The notes under the pieces are model-generated. The model did not search any database. It saw nothing but the letters and a program-made list of their open reading frames with translations, and was not told where the DNA came from. The translations under genes and the position numbers were made by a program. Positions 37,571 to 48,055 of a stretch of 64,000 bases of DNA are shown piece by piece; position 1 is the stretch's first letter, and each line of letters opens with the position of its first letter. Source of the DNA: Uloborus plumipes (taxonomy: Eukaryota; Arthropoda; Arachnida; Araneae; Uloboridae); contig JAXGGA010002017.1 in assembly GCA_038373865.1 (NCBI GenBank), positions 62,001 through 126,000 of the forward strand, written 5' to 3'.

Positions 37571-37845
37571 CTTTTTTTTGTCGTGTGCCAACCAGGCTGG
37601 CAATTTGGGGTGCGCTGCTTCACTTTCCCATTTGTACCGTAATTTGGTGTAAAGTCTGACTTCCACAGTACACGCATGCCATAGGTACCCGTTTATAGGG
37701 TAGGCGACCATTCACAACAACACTTTCGCACAAAGAAAGGACAAGGACAGGTGAGAAAAAGCACATCCATGCCCAATCCGGGATTCGAACCCGGGGCCAC
37801 AGCATCCGTGGCAGACTGCTCTACCACTAGACAAGGTGGCCGGCT
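37571..37845 (-). mobile_element. tRNA-derived SINE, family 1, copy 2
   Basis: This is the best-preserved copy. The A box TAGTGGTAGAGC is the complement of 37818-37829 and the canonical B box GGTTCGAATCC the complement of 37781-37791, in a CCGG-stemmed T-arm. The body then runs to an A-run tail. The head differs from a functional tRNA because the acceptor stem is not closed. Pol III transcription would run leftward. Confidence 0.9.
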
Positions 37846-38200
37846 GGCATACCATTCATGTTGAATATTTAAAAAAAAAAAAATTTATTTTGCACAGAAA
37901 CTCATTTTCTTTCGATTTAGCCAGAGAAAAAAAAGCAGCGACGGCGTATACTAATGTATGTAGGGTGGTTATAAGATAACTTGAGGTGCTCGGAGACCTC
38001 CAGCAAGTGAAGTACTGGACAAAACAGAGAACAAACTTATGGCATACATAAAAGAAGATGAGATTTTTTTTCTGAAACAAACGGAAAAATGTATTAAAAA
38101 TCGCTACGAGGAGGAATTTTGGCATTGAAAAGGCATATTATCGGGAATATTGGAAGATTAAAATGCTAGCTGACAAAATACGCACCAATTTTATTGATAA
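37846..38200. other. Unassigned sequence
   Basis: A-run near 37871-37883. No gene or bounded repeat was recognised. Confidence 0.35.
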
Positions 38201-38675
38201 ATAAGGTTCGATATGACCACCATCGTGACAGTTAAAGACCCGCATACGATGCACAGCATTTTTCTGCATAAAAATAATTATTTTATCTATAACATTGGAG
38301 GATGTCCATAAATAATGTCACATTCCCCCCCTCCCATTTTTGAATATACCCAATTTTGTCACAAAGTATCCCATGTCACCTTACCCTCCTCCCATTCTCT
38401 GTCACATGTCACACTATTTTTCATAAACATGTCCTTATAAAAAGGGCGTGATGTCACACTTATTGTTTCATTCTTCCATCCCCCTTGATACATACTGTCA
38501 CAACTTCATTAATCCGCTCCTCTCTCATCGCATGGCATCATTTGTAAAGAGACCCTCATTCAAGCTTTCAAAAATGCTATGTCGGCAATATGTCCTTGAT
38601 ACACACCACCGTTAAGAAATTCCCTCCTCCAAAACTCAAAAGGAGAAAGATTGAGTGACCGCGACTACCATACTG
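38201..38675 (-). pseudogene. Fragmented mariner-type transposase, C-terminal part
   Basis: Minus-strand translation of 38560-38675 gives SRSLNLSPFEFWRREFLNGG, comparable to the conserved 'RSPDL(S/T)P.DFFLWGYLK' block around the last catalytic region of Tc1/mariner-type transposases. 38201-38270 gives AVHRMRVFNCHDGGHIE, comparable to the C-terminal 'R...CI..GGHFE' motif. A stop sits just before the first block. About 290 bp between the two blocks is unrelated and may be an insertion (GGATGTCCATAAATAATGTC at about 38310). Terminal repeats were not found. Confidence 0.55.
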
Positions 38676-38959
38676 TAGGAAATGCACGACACATGACTAA
38701 AATCAAAGATATGTTGCCGTTATACACTCTATTATTGAGGTTCAATGTAAAGTTATGCACAACCTGTGGCCGAAAAAGACATCCCAGCTGTAGCGCCGAA
38801 ATTTCCTCCTGGCTACTTATGGTATTCTTCTTTAAAAAAAAAAAATTCAAATTCAGTGGTGGTCTCTTCAAACATCCTTTAGAAACAACAACCATTTGTA
38901 TGTAATAAAACTAATGTATGCTGCATTTTTTGGCATTTAATTATTCAGTATACACTGTA
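38676..38959. other. Unassigned sequence, possibly upstream part of the transposase relic
   Basis: Minus-strand frame 38665-38895 continues upstream of the relic but contains no motif that I recognise. Confidence 0.3.
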
Positions 38960-39130
38960 CAGGACCGTCATTTAGGGGGATCAGGTTGCTGAATTGTCCC
39001 TCTCCCGTAGTTTATAGAAATCAATGTATTTACATATAGGTGGGCACGGTGTTTGTTTTTCCCGATGAAATTGAATTGTGTTAGTACCCTTTGATCCCCC
39101 CCCCAGGAAAAAGTTGAAATGACAGGCCTG
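38960..39130. mobile_element. hAT-like MITE, 171 bp
   Basis: The ends CAGGACCGTCATTT and AAATGACAGGCCTG are inverted with two mismatches. The flanks ACACTGTA (38952-38959) and GCACTGTA (39131-39138) match at 7 of 8 positions, fitting an 8-bp duplication with one later change. A G(5) and C(9) run lie inside. Confidence 0.7.
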
Positions 39131-39138
39131 GCACTGTA

Positions 39139-40140
39139 CTTAACTTTAGCAGCGTTACCATTCCCCTTGGTGGCGACTATTGGTAGTATGTTTTGATAGC
39201 AAAATCACATATAGAGAGAAGCAGATAAACAGACAGGCATAAAGACATTCTCTAATAAGGGTCAAAATGAACTCAGCACACTTCAAAGCATGCAAATCTG
39301 AGGAATTTTGAAATTAGAAAATTTTCATGAATCCAGTACTTTTTTCTATATATTAGATATAGAAGAAAGTAATGAAACAAAAATGAAGCTGTTCGCCAAA
39401 GTTTATTAAAGAGGAAAAATTAATTCCTTTGAAAAAAAAAAGTTGGCGGGTTTTGAGATTTTATGTGTCTCAAATGAAAAAGTTTTAAGCTTATTTTGGA
39501 GCTTAATGACCTTTTTAATAAATGAAGCGACTATTTTACCTTTAAATTCAAACAAACATGCAACTATTGTCATCTTTGTTTTAACCCAACTGTTACGCTC
39601 GGATCTTAAATCCATAGCATCGAATAAAGGTGTTACGGTATAAGGTATCGTACCAAAAAGAAATGGCGTCCCATAAACTCTGTTCTTCACACGAAAGGAA
39701 AGACAGTAAATGGAGTTATAATGTTTCAGTGCTCTTTTGGGATTTTTGAGGGCTAACATTCCAACCTTGTCGAAATCACCTTGGCTGAGATCAACTCTAA
39801 GCACACGTTTCAGGAGACATACGATGAAACATTTTTTTAAAGAAATAGAGCTTTTGTGTTTTATTTGAAAAAGTGAAAATGCTTTTGTTAGAGTGTTTTT
39901 TTTTTTTTTTTGAGTGTAAGATCAGATCATAGCGTTCTGTTTTGTAATACTTTCGTCACAATTATTTCTCGCGTGATATAAATCATATGTGGCCCACACT
40001 TTATTATTTGAACAGGAACTTTCTTGTTAATTAGTAATAATTTACTTTAAAAACATTTCTGTCTCTCTCTCTCTTTAAGCTTTTAAAGATGTGTGTAGCC
40101 CGTCAAATTGAAATGAACGAAACGCGTGCATCAAATTTGT
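39139..40140. other. Unassigned sequence with a 132-codon minus-strand frame
   Basis: The frame at 39406-39804 (minus) is the second longest in the window. Its product has no domain, signal peptide or motif known to me. It is bounded by a poly-A/T-rich tail and does not show splice sites. T-run at 39897-39911. I do not call it a gene. Confidence 0.35.
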
Positions 40141-40162
40141 TCTCTCTCTCCCTCTCTCTCTC

Positions 40163-40230
<68 letters not shown>
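40141..40230. repeat. Compound (CT)n-(TA)n microsatellite
   Basis: (TC)n with one CC break at 40141-40165 is followed by (TA)n to 40230, with one phase break (TATAATATA near 40192). Confidence 0.97.
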
Positions 40231-41213
40231 GGAGGCGAGTGGGTAATCACCATCCGATCCTTATGGCTCATCTGGAGCATCAAACAGTATCTTTAACCAT
40301 TTGAATCGGTTCTCTAAATGTGCTCGTTGCACTAACATACCGAATGCTAATTTTACAGATTAATATTCTTCTCAATAAATGCAAAAAGAAAGGAAAAAAT
40401 AACAGAATATTATTTTTTGTGATTTAAAATATCAAGGTTTCAGCATTTTGCACCATAAATTAGTCAAACCCATTTTTTTTCTACATTTTTCTTTTCTGGG
40501 TTGCAAACATTAATTTCTGAAACAATTAGAAGAAAAAAACTTTCACTGCAGTTCAAAAATATGTAGCAGCTGTATATCATTATTGTATAACATAGTATAG
40601 AACAAATAACTTTAATTGTTTGAGAAAAAAATACAACATTTACGTTGTGAATTTCCTCAAATATTTGTCCACTTAAGAGAAGAAATATATCCTTAAAACA
40701 AAGAGGAAAAGATAACTAAATAAAATTACGACAATACCGGTAAGTTATGCAGCTTTAAAAGAATAAATTTGCACAATTACACTCAAATTTGCAAGCCATT
40801 GTTTAGGAAGCATTGTCTCCTAATTCAAAAAAGACATATTGTTTTAAACAGCATCCCATCTCCAAAGCATACAAGAAACATTCATTTAAAAATTCCGGCA
40901 CGCTGCCAAATGTTGCAACTTGGAAAATGTCCAAAACTACGATTCTCAAAGGATAACTGTTCTAAAGAACTTTTTCCTCGAGTTTTCTAAAATCTATTCA
41001 AATACGTTTATGACGTTCTGTGGAATATAACTTACACCAAATAGTTATTACTTTTTTACGCGTATAACAAGTTTGTACATTAACTATATTTTTTCCTTTA
41101 GTCTCTACGTTTGCGATTTTCTGTCAGCTCAGAATAGTTGAAATTATAACCATTCAGAAATATTTTAAAAAGTCATCAGTTCTCTTATTTTAAGAGGACA
41201 GTAAATTAAGTGT
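40231..41213. other. Unassigned AT-rich sequence
   Basis: No gene or bounded repeat was recognised. Confidence 0.4.
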
Positions 41214-41215
41214 TA

Positions 41216-41826
41216 GGGTCATTCCATAGAAATGTTAGCCTCAGCTGAAGAAAAAAAAATACCGAAGTGAAAAAAAGTATCAAAAAATAAATAAATAAAT
41301 GAATAAATAAAAATCATGCAACATAAGAAGTTAAAAAAAATTGAAAAAATATTGTAATTATCACTGAGATTAGCCATAATAAATTGTTTGTAATTTGTTT
41401 ACTGCTTGTTATTCGATGGTTACGTTAGTCACGTTACGTTAGTCACACTCCATCTTGAGTAAAAGTGACACTTAAGATTAAAAAAATCAAGATTTAATAA
41501 ATGTGTTATATGTTTTTAAAAGTCAACTTTACTCATTTTTTAAATATATCATTCAATTTGCTTAACTTTGAGAAATTTTTGCCTCACAACATGAGCATTC
41601 ATTTTCAGGGTTGCAAAAATGTTACGTTAGTCACGCTACAATTTTGGTTGAAAAAATATCTACTGTTAGTAATTTTGTTTTAAATTCTTAGCATAAATGA
41701 TACATAGATACCATGTACATTCTAAATCCACCAGCATAACTAAAAAATATTTTTTGTCCGTTAAGTTACAAATAAAAACAGTTACAAAAAGCTCTGAATG
41801 TTACGTTAGTCACTATGGAATGACTC
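41216..41826. mobile_element. TA-adjacent element with GTTACGTTAGTCAC motifs
   Basis: The ends GGGTCATTCCATAG and CTATGGAATGACTC are inverted. TA precedes the left end; the right flank (GTTA) is one base off. GTTACGTTAGTCAC occurs four times in the same orientation: twice in tandem near 41422-41447, then near 41622 and 41800. No transposase is encoded. Confidence 0.65.
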
Positions 41827-42922
41827 GTTACACGTTTAAAAACCAGTTGTTTATACTCGGTTACTTTAAGATCGGCGTATCAAGTTTAGAAATTTTGTGT
41901 CGTCTCCATGGAAACCGTACAAAAGAAAACAGTTCCATTCTTTTTTTTTATACACTGCTGTTGAGGCATTTCAATTAATTTATGTTTATCGAATTAGGCT
42001 TACGCTTTTATTTATATCCTCATGTCTCGGTTATTTCTCAACGTTTTCTAACAAATCTAGTCATACATTAATACAGCAAAAATTCCGAAGGAAATGTTCT
42101 GCTTTATTAACGTTGATTTTCCAATAGAATAATAGTTTACGCACAAAGCAATGTTAACCGTTTGCATTTAACCATTGTTGCAAAAGCTGAGAGGGGAAAA
42201 AGTCCATAGCACCATAACTATGACATTTCTTAGGGAGAAAAGTGCGGAGAGTGGGAAATTAGTTTTACTTTGAGCTGCCTCCTCTCGTTACACAGGCTAT
42301 AGTAAAAGTCAAAACATATAACTTCATTTGCTTTATAGTCTCATCAATTGTTTACCAACCGTTTTATTTTTCCATAATTTTTTCCCCATGAAGCTTGTCA
42401 TCTTTCTTGTAAATGTTGTAAAACAGCGTTTCTCAACGGACTGAAAATACGAATTATAATAAGGAGAATTAGACTTTCAAAATCAATAACGGATTTCCAA
42501 TTTCTATGAATAGTAATATTTTAATATGCAGAAAGTTACCGCCCTAGGCAAAGTCAAAACTATTATGAGCAATATAGCTACAACTCATCGCATTCCCTAT
42601 CTCAGTGTACCCCGCAGGTAGAAAATCAGTGCTATAAGTTAATTTCAAAATGAGAAGAATTACATTATTGATTTACAAGCTTTTTAACGATTAATATAAG
42701 CATGCAATATCTAAAGAACTGAACACGATTGGATAAAATAAGAAATGAAGATATTAGAAGATAATTAAACGTTTTTTACCTCTGTGGAAAATATTAAACG
42801 AATATTGCAGTACATGTAATACACCCCCAAATCAGTTGTGTCATCCAGAAACTGCAGTTTTGTCTTTATTAGGACTCACCTATCTGGATAAGACAATAAC
42901 CGATCTGGAGGAAGGAAACACT
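41827..42922. other. Unassigned AT-rich sequence
   Basis: No gene or bounded repeat was recognised. Confidence 0.4.
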
Positions 42923-43071
42923 TAGGGCCCTGCTCCACATCAGCGTAAAACGCGACCGAAACCGAAGGCAGAAACCGAAAATCCGGGTACTTTCCATAGG
43001 CACGCTATGTAATCCATTTTACGTTTCGGCTTTATTTTTCTGCTTTACGTCAATGTGGAGCAAGGCCCTTA
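42923..43071. mobile_element. Short TIR element, ends AGGGCC(C/T)TGCTCCACAT
   Basis: TTAGGGCCCTGCTCCACATC and ATGTGGAGCAAGGCCCTTA face each other, enclosing AAACGCGACCGAAACCG and CGGCTTTATTTTTCTGC. The target duplication is unclear, so the superfamily is undecided. Confidence 0.65.
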
Positions 43072-43793
43072 GAGTGCCAAACAAAATGATTGCTCAAGTA
43101 GTGGTGTATTGCATGTATTTCTGCCTTGGCTCTGGCTTAGAGGTGGTAACTTACTGTAGCGATTGAAAAGAACATATGCTACGTATGAAACGAGAGACTT
43201 CCTTGATATGCTTTCTAAGCGAGACAAGCGAGACTCTAGCATGCCTATAAAACGGTAGTTAAACCAAAGATATTGTGGGACAACGAAGTCGGAACAGACT
43301 TTTCGCCTAGTCCATGTTGTTGTTGCTCAAAGTGGTGTGAATATAAGCATGACAAAAATCATACAAAGCTAAAAATACTAATCCTTTTTTAAAAAATCTT
43401 ATTACTGTATAACAATAGATTATGTTTTTGTCAAAAAAAAAATAAATAAATTATATTAATAATTATTCAATGAAATTAAGTATCAGTAGACCAACAATAA
43501 AACCTAAGCTCCTGCTGAATAATTCTACCTTGCTTTCTATCTGGACTGATTTTTCACAAAAATGTGTATCATAAGCTTTTGGCTATATTTTTATGAGAGT
43601 TGCTTTTTATTAGTTAAAACAATTACTTAAAAAATAAACACAAACACATGCCCAGACAAAAAGATTTTCTGAAAAATCAGCATAAATGTTATGACGTGTA
43701 TTGTCTTGTCCTTGGCAAAGTATCGGTTACACGCCCTTTTTTGTTTAATAAAGCATAAAAGTATGCAGTAAAAATACATCGTTAATTACTAGT
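43072..43793. other. Unassigned AT-rich sequence
   Basis: No gene or bounded repeat was recognised. Confidence 0.4.
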
Positions 43794-43807
43794 TGCACTT
43801 TCTCACA

Positions 43808-44104
43808 TTTCATTTCATTTCGCTCTCCAGCGTTCCCCGTACCTACCACAGCTTCGTGTTTAACCGGGATAGGGCCATGAAGAGCGCTCTGTTCTTAATT
43901 TTGAACCAGAACCTAGGGTCGAGCAAACCCTAGGCCCAGCACCCCCCAGAGGTATCGTTTTACTTGGAGGACTTTGTGACCACGACATTTTTAACGCCTC
44001 CCAGCCACCATTAATCAAGACGGCGGATCTTTGATCGGCTGGGATCGAACCTGGGTCCCTCCGGACACGAGTCCGATGCCTTACCGCTCGGCCCACCACG
44101 GCCC
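43808..44104 (-). mobile_element. tRNA-derived SINE, family 2, with 14-bp target duplication
   Basis: On the minus strand it starts AGGGCCGTGGTGGGCCGAGC. The A-box-like GCCGAGCGGTAAGGC is the complement of 44078-44092 and the B box GGTTCGATCCC the complement of 44041-44051, a Ser/Leu-like tRNA head. TGCACTTTCTCACA flanks it at 43794-43807 and 44105-44118. The 3' tail is a short (GAAAT) repeat. The 85-codon minus frame across it is a SINE artefact. Confidence 0.92.
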
Positions 44105-44118
44105 TGCACTTTCTCACA

Positions 44119-44269
44119 GTGAAAAGTTTCCTGGAATTACCACCGATGTCTTACGGCCGATGTTTTTTGGGAGACAAAGAAAAAGTGCGACATATCCAAT
44201 TGAACAATAAAACAAGGCACGATGCAACTATGTGTATTACTGTACATTCATATATGCAATGTGTTTTAA
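44119..44269. other. Unassigned sequence
   Basis: No gene or bounded repeat was recognised. Confidence 0.3.
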
Positions 44270-44372
44270 AAAATCGATGATCGATGTGTGAAATCGTGTG
44301 TTGATCGATGCTTTGCAACATCGATGTTTAAAATACCGATGTTTTTCGGTCGATACATCAATGCAAAAGATG
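44270..44372. repeat. Decayed ACATCGATGTT-rich hAT end
   Basis: Clustered ATCGATG motifs and GATGTTTTTCGGTCGATAC resemble the subterminal zone of the 28827-31505 hAT. No partner end or 8-bp duplication was found. Confidence 0.55.
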
Positions 44373-44680
44373 TTTTATTCTCAAATTCTTCATGCCTTGA
44401 ATTAATTTGGCAATGGTTTTTTTTGTGATTTTAGTTGAAAATACAAACATATATACAAAGTAATTTTTTTTTAAACCACTAGAGTCTAAGGTATCCTACA
44501 CCTTAGGCCCTCGAATAAAACTGTTTCCGATCGCTGACACCAACTGTCGGCCTCTCAGCAAAATACAAGGAATGGTACTTTCAAGTACCGGCAGGATTCC
44601 AGTCGCTTAGGATTCATGATGCTAAATTAATGTAAGCGGTACTTCTGGGTAGTCAGGGCAAAAAGTTTTAATATATTTAT

Positions 44681-45394
44681 TAGGGATGCACCGATTAATC
44701 GGCAGTACCGATTAACCGGCCACAGTCGGCCACTTTGCCAATGATTAATAATCAGCAAAATCGGCCCGATTAATCGACCAAAAAATATTTTTTAAATATT
44801 TTTCTTTAAAGTATACCTTCACTAAGAAACTATGATGAATAATTTTATTAGCAGTAACAATAATCCTCACAGTTTATTAAGTTTCCCCTACTTCGAATAA
44901 ATATACATAGACAATGTTGTAACATTTTTCATGTGGCGACAGTTTTCTCCTTAGTACAGTGCTTTTAGATAACCTCTAGTTTTTACAAAGGATAAAAGCC
45001 TTGAATTAAATTGCTACAAATTATTAAATGTTTAAATTAAAAGTACTCCTAAATTGGAGTGCTCACCACAGACCTCTTTTTTGAATTTTTATATAACAAG
45101 GTGTTAATGTAATATTATTGACAATAATATGAAAGTTGGTTCTAAGAAATGCGATAAAATATTGAAATTATTTTGTTAAAATTAGGAAAATAGAAAAAAA
45201 AAACCCTCCTCTCGGAAATAAATTTCTTACTATTTCTAAACTCGGAATTGTATAAGAGAGAAAAACAGTGATGGCAAAATTGGTAGTATTAAAAACGAGC
45301 ATCCTGATCATTAATCGGCTCAGCCGATTAATCGGCCGATTATCAACCACCGATTAATCGGTAATCGGCCAATTTGCTTATCGGTGCATCCCTG
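44681..45394. mobile_element. hAT-like element, TAGGGATGCACCGAT ends, exact 8-bp duplication
   Basis: The ends are TAGGGATGCACCGATTAATC and TTATCGGTGCATCCCTG, flanked by ATATTTAT at 44673-44680 and 45395-45402. Subterminal GATTAATCGGC repeats are dense at both ends. It is in the opposite orientation to the longer copy at 60484-61623. No transposase is encoded. Confidence 0.9.
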
Positions 45395-45402
45395 ATATTT
45401 AT

Positions 45403-45984
45403 ACTTTTTCTAAATACCACGAGAAAACACGAAAAAGGAAAAAAGTTACAAAGCTTATTGTTATTACATCAAGTTTTTTTTAATTAATATGAAACGTCCA
45501 CCAGTTTTTTTTAAATCGTGTACTGTTTGATCCAATACATTCTGAGGCATTAAACGTTGAGTTAAACTGATATACGGCTGAATAAAACATTACCGAAAGA
45601 GATTCACCCCTTAACACGACTTCAATTTAAGTTTTTATGTATCCATATGGCATTTAACTTAAGATACGTCACGTATGAAGTTGGAATCGCGGAAAATATA
45701 TGGCAGGGCCGATATCGTAAAGTCGAAAAATGTGCGTATTCCCAACATTTCACTTTAGTAAAAGAGCTGCCAGAAAGTTGTAATCTTTTACGACACTCTG
45801 GAGATCGTTTGCGCGTGGAACAATTTGGAAGTGGAAAGAACGACTCCAGAGTGGATTTGGAAAATGATGTTCTGGAGCATCAACAGTGAGAAATATTTTC
45901 GCCTGGGAAGGGACTTCAGGTGCTTTCTTGATTTTATTTATTTATTTTGGAAAAAGGAATTACTGGAACGTTTTTTAAAATCTT
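45403..45984. other. Unassigned sequence with a GC-richer 80-codon frame
   Basis: The plus-strand frame at 45647-45889 starts at ATG after CCAT and lies in a less AT-rich, non-repetitive patch. Its product (rich in Glu, Arg and Leu near the end) matches nothing I recognise, and I see no acceptor or donor pairing that would make it an exon. It is listed as a patch to check, not as a gene. Confidence 0.3.
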
Positions 45985-46940
45985 TTTGAATCTCAGTTGG
46001 AGCATTTGGGGCAAAGTGAAAAAGCGGGGCAAAATAAAATGGTGTAATACTTTCACAGTTTACAGCGCCACCTATCTAGAAATGCTCTAACTAAGTTCTT
46101 AGACAAATTGTTGATTCCTGTCAAAAAATAAATAGCTCTAAGCGCCAACGAAAAAAATATGTAATTCATTTTCAAAACTTGATTCAATTTTGGTAATGTT
46201 TGTGGTTTTCGAAAATAGTTCTTGTTATTATAAAATGATAAAATTTTTCTAATTATCATTTTAAGTATAAATTGACATCGACTGATGTCCAGTGTAGTAC
46301 TTATTTAGCCTATATTTAGCATATTTTATTTTTAATATTTTTGGTGTAATTTGTCAAGTGCATGCGGGGCAAAGTGGATGGACAAAGTGAACAATTCATT
46401 TGGTTTACTTATGCATTCATTTATTAAATCACGTGCATATTTGTTCATTTATAAATTTCTTTACGTTATTTTATTAATTCTCTTGTTTATTCATTCATTT
46501 ACTCATTTTCTTATTCTTCTGTATTTTTTTCTGTCTCATATACACTCTGTAACAAGAAAAAAAAAATCGACGCACGCTCAATCGAAGAGCTTCTTCTTGG
46601 TACCTCGAATTTTTTTTGTTATAGAGTGTATTAACTAATTCCTTTATACGTTTATTTACACACTCATTTGATGAAAATTACTGTTAATCATAATATAGAA
46701 AATATTTTAGTGCAAAAATATTTTTACATTACCATATGGTTTTTTGAGATGTAAGTTTTTCACCTTTTTTTGAAGGAACAAAATAACTGCCAAACATGGA
46801 AAATAATGCTTCAATGCCAAGTTGTATTACAAAATACATTTGTCCTTCTTTTAGTATAATAATTTTCCGACCTAATTTCCAATTTCTTTATTCTGAAACA
46901 GGTAAGTTGTCTTCACTATTTCACTTTACCCCTCATTTCC
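45985..46940. repeat. Probable GGGGCAAAGTG element with a nested MITE
   Basis: GGGGCAAAGTG or GGGGCAAAAT occurs near 46010, 46026 and 46365, and a complementary TTTCACTTTACCCCTC near 46918. The stretch GTTGATTCCTGTCAAAAAAT..AGCTCTAA at 46108-46141 matches one at about 56001-56029, inside the 55803 element. Outer edges are not resolved. Confidence 0.45.
46541..46630. mobile_element. 90-bp TA-flanked Tc1-like MITE
   Basis: TACACTCTGTAACAAGAAAA and TTTTTGTTATAGAGTGTA are inverted ends including the flanking TA. The interior carries ATCGACGCACG and TACCTCGAAT. Confidence 0.7.
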
Positions 46941-47844
46941 CTACTTCAAATTTACCATTCGCAATTCATCTATCTCAAAAGAAAAAAAAACAAACTGATA
47001 GAAGACAGATATTACTTTTGAAATGAAAAGAAAGACACCAATCAGTAATGCTCCTTTAAGATTAACTAAAATCGTATCTACGAACTGAATGTTAAAATGT
47101 TTTAATGTTTACACGTAAGGATATAATAAATATAACTAAGATAAAACAGAATAATGTCATTAAAAAACAAATTCATTTAAATACGTATTGAATTTCTGTG
47201 TGAAAAATGCATTGGAAAATAGTACAGCAACTCCTCTTTATATCGCGCCTATTTATATCGCTCATTGGGATATATCGCGCTTTTCTTCTGTTTCCTAAAA
47301 TTTAAAGGTAATAAAAGCTCGTCATAAATTTGTTATCACTTAAACAGTAAAAAAAAATTGCATTTCTTAGGAAAATTCTTTCCTTCCGTTTTAGTTAGTA
47401 TATGTAAAACAGGGATTTTTTTATTTCTGCATTTTCGGTTACAATTTCTTGGATTATTATTTCATCTAAAAACCATTAAAATATTTTAAATTATTGCTCA
47501 TATTATTAAAAATACGAATTGGTAAGATAATTTGCATTCGATGCTTTTCTTCAAAAATTCGTCCTGATATAAGAACTAATTATATTCATTGTGGATTCAC
47601 GTATCAGTTGCACGAACGTTGGTTAATTCGTTATTTTTAACGACCTCGGTTACATCTCGTTTTTGGCTATATCGAGCTATTTTATTGTCTCCAGACGAGT
47701 GAGATATAACAAACCGAATAAGTGAGATGAGAAAAGAAAGAGAAATTCGATAATTCATACTTGTTCTAGTATAACTTGAATTGTTACATGGAAGAATTGT
47801 AAATAATATTTAAAACGCAAAATATATTTAGAGATTAGAGTATT
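46941..47844. other. Unassigned AT-rich sequence with one pogo-like end
   Basis: TACAGCAACTCCTCTTTATA at 47221 and a repeated TATATCGC motif (47240-47280) look like the left end of a pogo/Tigger-type element, but no matching right end was found. Confidence 0.4.
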
Positions 47845-48055
47845 TCTGTGGCTTGGTTCTAAACGGCTTAAGTCAAAAATGTTAGTTTCGAGAAAAAGGC
47901 GATGAAAGATATATGAGATTTTTTAGACTGCTATAACTTTCTTATATTAAGATTCCCATTATTATTATTTTTTGGTATTTGTTTATTGTTAGTGTAAAGA
48001 AACATTATTTTATCATATGAATTTTTTCTATATAATATATATTATATATTATATA

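Noticed and set aside
37620..37805. 61-codon minus-strand frame
   Set aside because: It lies entirely inside the SINE family 1 copy.
37781..37829. Possible tRNA gene (good A and B boxes)
   Set aside because: The acceptor stem does not close and the sequence continues into a SINE body with an A tail.
39406..39804. 132-codon minus-strand frame
   Set aside because: No recognisable domain, no splice context and no composition shift. A frame this long can occur by chance in 64 kb. Transcript or conservation data could revive it.
43860..44117. 85-codon minus-strand frame resembling a 'hypothetical protein'
   Set aside because: It coincides with the SINE family 2 body and its target duplication.
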